From contig LFTP01000379.1 in the NCBI GenBank assembly GCA_001513395.1, positions 13,330 to 23,825 on the forward strand: 10,496 nt of DNA. The letters run 5' to 3'. Numbering within the stretch: position 1 is the first letter of the stretch; each line of letters begins with the position of its first letter. Origin of the DNA: Clostridia bacterium DTU080 (GTDB lineage: Bacteria > Bacillota > Limnochordia > DTU080). The notes beneath the pieces are model-generated. The model was not told the origin of the DNA. It saw only the letters and a list, made by a program, of their open reading frames with translations, and searched no databases. A program made the position numbers and the translations under genes. Below, in pieces: positions 1 to 5,972 of the stretch.

Positions 1-1101
1 TTTTCGCCTATCTCGGTGATTTCAGAGATCTCAGACCCCGCCGATGAACAGATGGCCTCTCGGGTCGGGGGTATCACCTTCAAGAATGTGGTCGTGGTCG
101 ACGAGCGGGAAAGACCGGTCTTGGCCGGTATTCCTGAGTACAAAGAGGCTTTGAAGGCTTTCGCCAACATTTCCGGGGGGATTTTTGTACATAATCCTTT
201 CGGAGCCTGGGCTGAATGGGACGGTCCGACCGAAGACATAGATCTGAGACTACAGGCCATTGCCGAACCTAAGGCTTTTCATGCTGAACTACTCGAGCGG
301 TTCGAAAAAGGCCGGGCCGCGGCCCGTGATGCGGCTTACAGTTGGCCCGCCGCCCGTTTTGATATCCCCACCGTTGGCGGCGTGCAAGGCGTGGTGGATG
401 TAGGCGTCCGCTTGAGCAATGTAGATCCGGAATCGGTGAAACAGGTGGAGATTCGCCTGAACAATGATCTCATCTACTCCGGCTCAAGCGCTCCCGACAT
501 CGGTCAGTTGTTGGTCGATACCCGCACGTTGCCGGACGGCAGACACACCTTGACGGCCACCATAGTTGTGGATGACGAATACGTAGACGAAATCCATGAC
601 CGCATCAGCTTCATGACCCGCAATTTCTGGGTTTTGCACGACGAACTCAACGCGCCCAGAGAGGTGGGAGGATGGTTCGGGGTTATCGATCTTTCCAGGA
701 CCTATGAGGAATCAGCGGGTTGGGAGTATTCCACGGGTCGGGACGATGAGTTCTTCGGCGATATCAGCCGCAAGGTCAGAAAAGCTAACACCGCCGAGTA
801 TTTGGTCTGGGAGACGCCACTTTTGGACGAGTTTACGCTGACCGTGTACGTCAAGGATGCGGCCGTCGGCGATATCGTCGAGCTAGCTGTTTCATCCGAT
901 GGAGAGGATTGGCAGCCTGTGTCCTACACCGTGACCGAGACCGGGCGGTCGACTCAAGGGTGGCATCGCTTGCTGTTGACCGGCAACGCGGTCGAATACG
1001 ATGATGTGCAGTTTTTCAAAGCGACTCTCCGCGCCGCGGAGGATCCCGTTGAAATTCAGCTCGGGGAGGCCCGTTTTTCCGGAACGCGACGCCAGGAGTG
1101 A
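1..1101 (+). CDS. C-terminal part of a large, probably exported beta-rich protein (5' end outside window)
   Basis: The frame is open from base 1, so the start lies upstream; about 366 residues are visible. A GTG at 16 is an internal codon with no ribosome binding site, not a convincing start. The first ~30 residues (a GITFKNVVVVDE stretch followed by RPVLAG) look like the last coils of a right-handed parallel beta-helix, as in pectate-lyase-like proteins. An aromatic/Gly-rich segment and a short charged helix (about residues 90-110) follow. Then comes a beta-sandwich-like region with a DTRTLPDGRHTLTATI motif typical of Ig-like domains in secreted enzymes, and a final jelly-roll-like region (VYVKDAAVGDIVELAVSSDG) resembling carbohydrate-associated modules. 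No catalytic motif is visible, so no activity is assigned. It ends 311 bp before the hydrogenase-maturation operon and is probably unrelated to it. Confidence 0.6.
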   Translation, partial: FSPISVISEISDPADEQMASRVGGITFKNVVVVDERERPVLAGIPEYKEALKAFANISGGIFVHNPFGAWAEWDGPTEDIDLRLQAIAEPKAFHAELLERFEKGRAAARDAAYSWPAARFDIPTVGGVQGVVDVGVRLSNVDPESVKQVEIRLNNDLIYSGSSAPDIGQLLVDTRTLPDGRHTLTATIVVDDEYVDEIHDRISFMTRNFWVLHDELNAPREVGGWFGVIDLSRTYEESAGWEYSTGRDDEFFGDISRKVRKANTAEYLVWETPLLDEFTLTVYVKDAAVGDIVELAVSSDGEDWQPVSYTVTETGRSTQGWHRLLLTGNAVEYDDVQFFKATLRAAEDPVEIQLGEARFSGTRRQE

Positions 1102-1108
1102 GCCGGGC

Positions 1109-1137
1109 TTGCTTTGGGCCAGACTATGGGTTATCCT
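1109..1137 (+). promoter_or_regulatory. Possible sigma70-type promoter for the hydrogenase-maturation leader
   Basis: TTGCTT (1109-1114) and TATCCT (1132-1137) are separated by 17 bases, matching 3/6 and 4/6 consensus positions with ideal spacing. Transcription would begin near 1143-1145, just before the folded leader element. This is pattern matching only; a match this weak can occur by chance. Confidence 0.3.
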
Positions 1138-1162
1138 GGTGACGAAACATTGAAGTGAATAT

Positions 1163-1239
1163 GGCAAAAGATCGGGGAGCCGGAATCCTGACGCTCGGCT
1201 ACGGCCCGCGGAGGGAAAGCGCGACCCGGAGCTTTTGCC
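1163..1239 (+). ncRNA. Structured leader RNA element, possible aptamer/attenuator domain (family not recognised)
   Basis: GGCAAAAG (1163-1170) is the exact reverse complement of CTTTTGCC (1232-1239). After a small asymmetric bulge the helix continues with TCGGG (1172-1176) against CCCGG (1225-1229), closing a 77-nt domain. Inside, AGCCG (1178-1182) can pair with CGGCT (1196-1200), and the region 1201-1224 may form a second arm, giving a multi-branched fold. The domain precedes an intrinsic terminator (1310-1340) and the first gene of the hydrogenase-maturation operon (1413), which is the layout of a riboswitch or attenuator. I could not match it to a known class. The stretch 1166-1187 faintly recalls the cobalamin riboswitch core, but the GCCACTG box is missing. 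It could instead be part of a free-standing small RNA ending at the terminator. Confidence 0.5.
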
Positions 1240-1248
1240 CTGACCCGA

Positions 1249-1257
1249 GGGTACGTC
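1249..1257 (+). promoter_or_regulatory. Candidate antiterminator strand
   Basis: GGGTACGTC here is complementary to GACGTA (1316-1321) plus CCC (1323-1325), with T1322 bulged: nine base pairs. The target covers the terminator's 5' arm, loop and first base of the 3' arm, so this pairing and the terminator hairpin exclude each other. GTCC at 1255-1258 can also pair with GGAC at 1270-1273, a possible competing helix. The complementarity is seen directly; its regulatory role is inferred. Confidence 0.4.
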
Positions 1258-1309
1258 CTGGTGGGGAGGGGACAGGTGGCTGATTCTTTTTTGCCGGCTG
1301 TGCCATGAT

Positions 1310-1340
1310 CGGCGCGACGTATCCCGTTGCGCCGTTTTTT
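1310..1340 (+). terminator. Intrinsic (Rho-independent) terminator upstream of the hyd operon
   Basis: A 10-bp GC-rich stem (1310-1319 with 1325-1334, one G-T pair) has a 5-nt loop and is followed directly by six T residues (1335-1340). It lies 209 bp after the stop of the upstream gene and 73 bp before the start of the TM1266-type gene. It may end the upstream transcript, end a small RNA, or act as a conditional attenuator for the operon. The competing upstream strand at 1249-1257 favours the last option. Confidence 0.75.
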
Positions 1341-1412
1341 GTTCTCAACAGTCAAAGCCGAAGGTCCGCATCTTTCGGATCCGGCAATACGCAACAGGCG
1401 GAGGCGGTGTCT

Positions 1413-1703
1413 ATGAGCGCGAACACGGAGCAGACCAAACAGCGGCGTTTGGGCGTGATCGGCATTGTGATCGAAGACAGGGAGCACAACGCGGCCAAGG
1501 TGAACCAGGTGCTTTCGGATCATGCGGATATCATCGTCGGGCGCATGGGCATTCCCTACCGGATGGAGGGACTTGGGGTCATCAGTCTGATCGTGGATGG
1601 CACTACGGACGCCGTAGGGGCCTTGACCGGGCGTTTGGGCAGCATCCGCGGAGTTCATGTCAAAAGCGCTTTGACCACGGTGAGGGTACAAAATGAAGAC
1701 TGA
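1413..1703 (+). CDS. TM1266-family [FeFe]-hydrogenase system putative regulator (ACT-like)
   Basis: This is a 96-residue protein of the small family named after Thermotoga maritima TM1266, typically found beside [FeFe]-hydrogenase maturation genes. It is predicted to have an ACT/NikR-C-like ferredoxin fold and a regulatory, possibly ligand-sensing role; its ligand is not known to me. Visible family traits are RRLGVIGIVIEDRE near the N-terminus, then NQVLSDHADIIVGRMGIPYR, then VISLIVDGTTDAVGALTGRLG, ending in a strand with VHVKSALTTV, a beta-alpha-beta pattern. The frame is open further upstream to an ATG at 1305, but that would place the terminator inside the gene. The ATG at 1413 has GGAGG at 1400-1404, 8 bases away, and gives the usual family length. 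Its last 11 bases overlap the start of hydE. Confidence 0.88.
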   Translation: MSANTEQTKQRRLGVIGIVIEDREHNAAKVNQVLSDHADIIVGRMGIPYRMEGLGVISLIVDGTTDAVGALTGRLGSIRGVHVKSALTTVRVQNED

Positions 1704-2808
1704 TGCATCATCGGTCCCTTTTGACGTCGCTTTGGAGGCGGTCAACGCAGGTTCCACGAGTCCGAAGCATATTCGGCGTCTGTTGCTGGCCGCTGGCGAT
1801 GAGCTTGCTGCACTGTTCGAGGTCGCCGATGTCAAGCGTCGGCAGAGCGTGGGCGATGCTGTTCATCTGCGGGCCATCATAGAGTTTTCCAGCCATTGTG
1901 TACGCAACTGCAGCTATTGCGGCCTGCGGGTGGGTAACAAGCGATTGGCTCGCTATCGCTTGAGCCCTGAAGAGATCGTGGCCACCGCCCAAGAGGCGGA
2001 GCGGCTTGGATATCGCAGCGTGGTGCTGCAGTCGGGCGAGGATATGGGCTTTTCCATGGAGACTCTGTGCGATGTGGTGCGAGAGATACGATGCCATACT
2101 GACCTGGCGGTCACGGTGTCGGTCGGGGAGCGCTCTTACAGCGAATACGCTCTATTGCGACAAGCGGGTGCACATCGTTATCTGCTCAAGCATGAGACCG
2201 CTGATCCGCAGCTTTATGCCCGTCTGCACGTCGGCCACCGGTTGGCGGACCGGATCGCCGCACTGAAGTCGCTTCGTGATCTGGGCTTTCAAATCGGATC
2301 GGGTTTCATGGTCGGCCTGCCAGGCCAAAGCGTGGATGTGCTCGTGGCGGACTTGCGCCTGCTGCACCGGTTGGACGTGGATATGGCCGGCATCGGGCCT
2401 TTTATCGCCCATCCGGACACACCTTTAGGACAGGCCGCATCCGGCGATGCGCAGCTGACCTTGAAATGCGTCGCCGTAGCCAGGTTATTGCTCCCTTACG
2501 CTCACCTGCCAGCGACCACGGCCCTGGGCACTGTGGCCGTCGACGGCTGGGCAGCAGCTTTGCAGGCCGGAGCCAATGTGATCATGCCGAATTTGACGCC
2601 GAAGGCGTATCGCTCTTCGTATGCCATCTACCCCGGCAAAGGACGCAACCTCGAAGAGCCGCAGAGGCAGCGGGCGCAGGTTGTGCGCATGGTGACCGCT
2701 TTGGGCCGGACGGTGGCTCAAGATCCCGGTCACTCTTTGAGATGGATGGAAAAATCAAAGGAAGTGTTTAGTGATGCCTATCGATCGTCGGGAATGGGAG
2801 TCAGCTGA
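1693..2808 (+). CDS. hydE: [FeFe]-hydrogenase maturation radical SAM enzyme HydE
   Basis: A 371-residue radical S-adenosylmethionine enzyme of H-cluster assembly, acting in the cytoplasm. HydE is known to work on the iron-cysteine-CO-CN synthon from HydG and contribute to forming the 2Fe subsite loaded on HydF. The CX3CX2C motif (Cys69, Cys73, Cys76, in the context HCVRNCSYCGLR) binds the catalytic [4Fe-4S] cluster. Further HydE signatures are QSGED, LLKHETADPQLYARLH, GSGFMVGLPGQS, DMAGIGPFIAHPDTPL and the C-terminal TPKAYRSSYAIYPGK. I see no cysteines corresponding to the optional second cluster of some HydEs, which is not essential in the family. The ATG at 1693 follows GAGGG at 1682-1686 and overlaps the TM1266-type gene by 11 bp; the 3' end overlaps hydG by 38 bp. 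Both overlaps suggest translational coupling. The biotin-synthase relative PylB is less likely given these motifs and neighbours. Confidence 0.95.
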   Translation: MKTDASSVPFDVALEAVNAGSTSPKHIRRLLLAAGDELAALFEVADVKRRQSVGDAVHLRAIIEFSSHCVRNCSYCGLRVGNKRLARYRLSPEEIVATAQEAERLGYRSVVLQSGEDMGFSMETLCDVVREIRCHTDLAVTVSVGERSYSEYALLRQAGAHRYLLKHETADPQLYARLHVGHRLADRIAALKSLRDLGFQIGSGFMVGLPGQSVDVLVADLRLLHRLDVDMAGIGPFIAHPDTPLGQAASGDAQLTLKCVAVARLLLPYAHLPATTALGTVAVDGWAAALQAGANVIMPNLTPKAYRSSYAIYPGKGRNLEEPQRQRAQVVRMVTALGRTVAQDPGHSLRWMEKSKEVFSDAYRSSGMGVS

Positions 2809-4222
2809 TTTTATCGATGAGGGTGGAATCCGTGACGAGCTGTCGAGGGCGCGTCAAGCGGATTCGGCCGAGGTGGCGGAGATTCTTCAGAAAGCGGAAC
2901 GAGCCGAGGGTTTGACTCCGTACGAAGCAGCCGTCCTCCTTCATACTGAAGACAAAGAACACATCGAAAAGATGTACTCAGCGGCTCGTCAAGTCAAGGA
3001 GCGGATCTACGGCCGTCGCATCGTGATCTTTGCTCCCTTGTACATCAGCAATTACTGTGTGAACGGCTGTCGCTACTGCGGATACAGCTGCCGCCAACCT
3101 TTGGCCCGGCGGCGACTCACCCGAGAAGAATTGATTGACGAGGTCCGCCTACTGGAGGCTATGGGCCACAAACGCATCGCCTTGGAGGCCGGAGAAGACC
3201 CGGTCAACTGCCCCATTGAATATGTCTTGGAGTGCATAGAGACCATCTATGCCACCTCAGGCGGGCCCCAGGGCAACGGGCATCTCAGCGACAGTATTCG
3301 CCGGATCAATGTCAACATCGCCGCCACTACCGTTGCCGAGTATCGGCAGCTGAAGGAGGCCGGGATCGGTACCTACATTCTCTTCCAGGAGACCTACCAC
3401 CGGGATAGCTACGCACACTGGCACCCTGTGGGACCCAAATCCGATTACGACTGGCACACCACGGCCATGGATCGGGCTATGCAGGCCGGAATAGACGATG
3501 TCGGCCTTGGCGTGCTTTTGGGGCTCTACGACTACCGCTTTGATGTCTTGGCGCTGTTGCATCACGCTCAGCATCTCGAACAGCGCTTCGGTGTCGGTCC
3601 CCACACCATATCAGTGCCTCGGTTGCGCCCGGCGGCCGGGATCGATATGACGCAGTTCCGGCACCTTTTGTCCGATGATGATTTTCGCCGGGTGGTGGCA
3701 GTCATTCGCCTGGCCGTTCCTTATACCGGTATCATTTTGTCGACGCGGGAGCGGCCCGGTTTTCGGGATGAAGTGATCGGGCTCGGGGTCTCTCAAATCA
3801 GTGCCGGATCTTCGACAGGCGTCGGGGGTTATCGGCAGGAGCTTGAACATTCGCAAGAGGACAAGCTGTATGAGACGCCGCAGTTTGCCGTGGATGACCA
3901 TCGCCGTCCGCATGAGATCATCCGCATGCTATGTGCTTCCGGCTATGTGCCCAGCTACTGCACGGCGTGTTACCGGCAGGGACGCACCGGCGATCGCTTC
4001 ATGCAGCTGGCCAAAACGGGACAGATCCAGAATGTCTGCCAACCCAACGCTCTTTTGACTCTCAAGGAGTATGCCTTGGACTATGCCGATCCGAAGACAC
4101 GACAGGAGATCGAACGGACCATTGCCCGGGAGATGACCACCATTGCGAATGAAAAGGTACGTGCCCAGGTTGAGGAGCGCCTGAAAAGACTGGAACAGGG
4201 AGAGCGGGATCTGTTCTTTTAG
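2771..4222 (+). CDS. hydG: [FeFe]-hydrogenase maturation radical SAM tyrosine lyase HydG
   Basis: A 483-residue HydG: it cleaves tyrosine to p-cresol and dehydroglycine and converts the latter to the CO and CN ligands of the H-cluster. The N-terminal CX3CX2C motif (Cys96, Cys100, Cys103, context NYCVNGCRYCGY) binds the SAM cluster. The C-terminal CX2CX22C motif (Cys397, Cys400, Cys423, context SYCTACYRQGRTGDRFM) binds the auxiliary cluster carrying the dangler iron, and distinguishes HydG from the thiamine enzyme ThiH. Other signatures: EAGEDP, FQETYHRDSYAHWHP, DDVGLGVLLGLYDYRFD and SAGSSTGVGGY. The start is ambiguous: AAGGA at 2758-2762 lies 8 bases before GTG 2771 and 11 before ATG 2774, a one-residue difference. 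Its start lies inside hydE, and hydF begins 26 bp after its stop. Confidence 0.96.
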   Translation: MMPIDRREWESADFIDEGGIRDELSRARQADSAEVAEILQKAERAEGLTPYEAAVLLHTEDKEHIEKMYSAARQVKERIYGRRIVIFAPLYISNYCVNGCRYCGYSCRQPLARRRLTREELIDEVRLLEAMGHKRIALEAGEDPVNCPIEYVLECIETIYATSGGPQGNGHLSDSIRRINVNIAATTVAEYRQLKEAGIGTYILFQETYHRDSYAHWHPVGPKSDYDWHTTAMDRAMQAGIDDVGLGVLLGLYDYRFDVLALLHHAQHLEQRFGVGPHTISVPRLRPAAGIDMTQFRHLLSDDDFRRVVAVIRLAVPYTGIILSTRERPGFRDEVIGLGVSQISAGSSTGVGGYRQELEHSQEDKLYETPQFAVDDHRRPHEIIRMLCASGYVPSYCTACYRQGRTGDRFMQLAKTGQIQNVCQPNALLTLKEYALDYADPKTRQEIERTIAREMTTIANEKVRAQVEERLKRLEQGERDLFF

Positions 4223-4248
4223 AGTGTGGCCGAAGGAGGTCTTGACGG

Positions 4249-5535
4249 ATGCAACAGACGCCACGAAGTCAGCGGCTGCAAATCGCTTTGGTGGGCCGGC
4301 GCAATTCCGGCAAGTCGAGCTTGCTCAACGCTTTAACAGGACAAGACGTAGCTCTCGTCTCTGAAATCGCCGGTACCACGACCGATCCGGTGTACAAGGC
4401 CGCGGAGTTCCCCCCGCTGGGCCCGATAGTCTGGGTGGATACGGCGGGCCTGGATGACGAGGGAGAGTTGGGCCGGCAGCGGGTGGAGCGAACCTGGGAT
4501 GTCATTCGCCGCTCGGACATGGTCATTCTGGTTGTCGATGCCTCTTTGGGCGGACTGGAAAAGGACTCCTGGCTGCGGGAGTTGCTCGATCGTTTGCTGG
4601 CCGATGAGATGCCCTGCCTGGTGGCCGAGACCAAGGCGGATTTGGCGGATGAGGGCGTCGTCGAAAAGACTCTGCCCGGCGGAGTGAGGCAGGTGAGGGT
4701 CAGCGCTCTCACCAAAGCAGGCTTGGACGCTTTGAAAGAGGCCATCGTCCGGACGGCACCTGTCTCTGCCCATCCTGAGACGATCGTCGGAGATCTCGTA
4801 GCGCCGGGAGACACGATTATTCTGGTCGTCCATCTCGATGCACAGGCACCCAAAGGGCGGTTGATTCTACCCCAGGTACAGGTCTTGCGCGACCTTCTCG
4901 ATCATCAAGTCCAGGCTCTTGTGGTCCCGGTCGGGCAATTGGGACAGGCTCTGGCTGCGCTGAAGGATTCGCCGCGCCTGGTGATTACCGATTCCCAGGT
5001 TTTCGATCGGGTCGGCGAGATCGTGCCCGATGATGTGCCCTTGACCTCGTTCTCCATCTTGTTTGCCCGTTACAATGGCGATCTGAGGACTCTTGTCAAC
5101 GGAGTGGATGTCGTAGACCGGCTGCGGCCGGGAGATCCGGTGCTCATTGCCGAAGCATGCACGCATCGGCCGATGACGGAAGATATCGGGCGCGTCAAAA
5201 TACCGCGGCTATTGACGCGATATATCGGAGGGGCCCCTGAATTCACGTGGTGCAACGGGAATGACTTCCCGGCCGATCTGGAACGCTACCGTCTGGTTAT
5301 TCATTGCGGGGGTTGCATGATCCAGGCCAAGGAGATGCGCCGACGCCTCAAAGTCTTGGCCGCCGGCGGGGTTCCCGTTGTCAACTACGGAGTCCTCCTG
5401 TCGTATCTGCACGGTGTGTTGGACAGAGCCCTATCACCCTTTGATCTGTCTCCAAGGAGGGAATACTCACCCGTTCATGAATCTGTGGAGATGGGCTGCC
5501 AAGATTGCATGAACTCAACACTGAAGCAGCCGTAA
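4249..5535 (+). CDS. hydF: [FeFe]-hydrogenase maturation GTPase/scaffold HydF
   Basis: A 428-residue HydF, the GTPase scaffold on which the 2Fe subsite is assembled before transfer to apo-HydA. The N-terminal GTPase domain shows a P-loop GRRNSGKSS (about 16-24), a switch region AGTTTDP (41-47), DTAGLDD (64-70) and TKAD in place of the classic NKxD. A dimerisation region follows. The C-terminal cluster domain carries CTH (Cys304, His306), then about 45 residues, then HCGGC (His352, Cys353, Cys356), the CxH...HCxxC pattern of HydF. The C-terminus carries an additional GCQDC (Cys417, Cys420), which I do not associate with the minimal family. AAGGAGGT at 4233-4240 sits 8 bases before the ATG. The stop at 5533-5535 overlaps the ribosome binding site of the next gene. 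Confidence 0.95.
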   Translation: MQQTPRSQRLQIALVGRRNSGKSSLLNALTGQDVALVSEIAGTTTDPVYKAAEFPPLGPIVWVDTAGLDDEGELGRQRVERTWDVIRRSDMVILVVDASLGGLEKDSWLRELLDRLLADEMPCLVAETKADLADEGVVEKTLPGGVRQVRVSALTKAGLDALKEAIVRTAPVSAHPETIVGDLVAPGDTIILVVHLDAQAPKGRLILPQVQVLRDLLDHQVQALVVPVGQLGQALAALKDSPRLVITDSQVFDRVGEIVPDDVPLTSFSILFARYNGDLRTLVNGVDVVDRLRPGDPVLIAEACTHRPMTEDIGRVKIPRLLTRYIGGAPEFTWCNGNDFPADLERYRLVIHCGGCMIQAKEMRRRLKVLAAGGVPVVNYGVLLSYLHGVLDRALSPFDLSPRREYSPVHESVEMGCQDCMNSTLKQP

Positions 5536-5540
5536 GGAGG
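5534..5540 (+). promoter_or_regulatory. Ribosome binding site overlapping the hydF stop codon
   Basis: AAGGAGG begins in the last two bases of the hydF TAA stop and lies 6 bases before GTG 5547. It fixes the GTG as the start of the carbon-nitrogen hydrolase, rather than the in-frame ATG at 5505 inside hydF, and implies the hydrolase is translated from the same message as hydF. Confidence 0.75.
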
Positions 5541-5546
5541 ACGGAT

Positions 5547-5972
5547 GTGAGAAAGGCGCGCGTGGCGACGGTATCTTTTGGCCGCGGTCCTGATCCGCAA
5601 GCGACGCTGCGGCGGGCCCTGGCTTTGGTGCAACAGGCGGGCGAGGGTCGGCCGGACATCATTGCTCTCCCGGAGGCCTGTTTGAACGATCGAAGATCGG
5701 CTCAACGCGTTCCGGGGCCGCTGTCTGAGCTTTTTGCCGAGCAGGCCCGCAAGTACCAATGCTATGTGATTTTGCCGATAATCAAAGAGGAAGAAGACGG
5801 TACATTGTACAATGTGGCCCTGCTGCTGGATCCCGCCGGTCAGGTAGTGGGCGAGTATAAAAGATGTTCCCCACCGATTACGAGATGCGCGAGGGCATCA
5901 AGCCGGGTACGACGACACCGGTCTTTAACACTCCCTTCGGACGCATCGGCATGGCCATCTGCTTCGACTTGA
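5547..5972 (+). CDS. Carbon-nitrogen hydrolase (nitrilase superfamily), N-terminal fragment before a frameshift
   Basis: This is the first part of a nitrilase/amidase-fold enzyme that hydrolyses a C-N bond with a Glu-Lys-Cys triad, usually releasing ammonia. Residues 1-105 are authentic: an opening strand KARVATVSF, the catalytic Glu43 in ALPEACLND, a strand CYVILPIIKEEEDG, and TLYNVALLLDPAGQVVGEYK leading to the catalytic lysine. After 5861 the frame goes wrong: the last ~36 codons to the stop at 5972 (rich in Arg and Ser) match nothing in the family, and the true continuation is found in another frame from 5864. Restoring one A in the AAAA run at 5859-5862 gives a continuous protein of about 294 residues with the YKKMFPTDYE junction expected for the family. 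The start is GTG 5547 with AAGGAGG 6 bases upstream. Whether this is a mutation or a read error cannot be told here. Confidence 0.8.
   Translation: MRKARVATVSFGRGPDPQATLRRALALVQQAGEGRPDIIALPEACLNDRRSAQRVPGPLSELFAEQARKYQCYVILPIIKEEEDGTLYNVALLLDPAGQVVGEYKRCSPPITRCARASSRVRRHRSLTLPSDASAWPSAST
5859..5862 (+). other. Frameshift site: one A missing from an A-run in the carbon-nitrogen hydrolase gene
   Basis: The gene reads TAT AAA AGA TGT in the upstream frame, while the downstream family sequence needs TAT AAA AAG ATG TTC. A single A restored to the AAAA run fuses both halves. The affected codon is that of the expected catalytic lysine (second K of YKK). Homopolymer position favours a sequencing or assembly indel, but a real inactivating deletion is possible. 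The zero-frame codons do not make a standard X-XXY-YYZ slippery heptamer. Confidence 0.8.

Noticed and set aside
1143..1340. Cobalamin riboswitch, tempting because of AAAAG...GGGGAGCCGGAATCC near 1166-1187 and nearby cob genes
   Set aside because: The GCCACTG box and the GTCAGGA-ACC end are not found, and the element precedes hydrogenase genes, not the cob genes. TPP, FMN, glycine, c-di-GMP, molybdenum cofactor, SRP, RNase P and tmRNA signatures were also considered and not matched.
1305..1412. 36-codon N-terminal extension of the TM1266-type gene from ATG 1305
   Set aside because: It would run through the intrinsic terminator, lacks a ribosome binding site, and gives a protein longer than the family; ATG 1413 has GGAGG at good spacing.
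1131..1835. 234-codon open frame on the minus strand
   Set aside because: It is antisense to the leader, the TM1266-type gene and the start of hydE, has no ribosome binding site or family resemblance, and is a by-product of the GC-rich codon pattern of the plus strand.
5853..5870. Programmed ribosomal frameshift in the carbon-nitrogen hydrolase
   Set aside because: The zero-frame codons TAT AAA AGA do not form a standard slippery heptamer, no downstream stimulatory structure is obvious, and a simple A-run indel explains it; kept only as a remote possibility.
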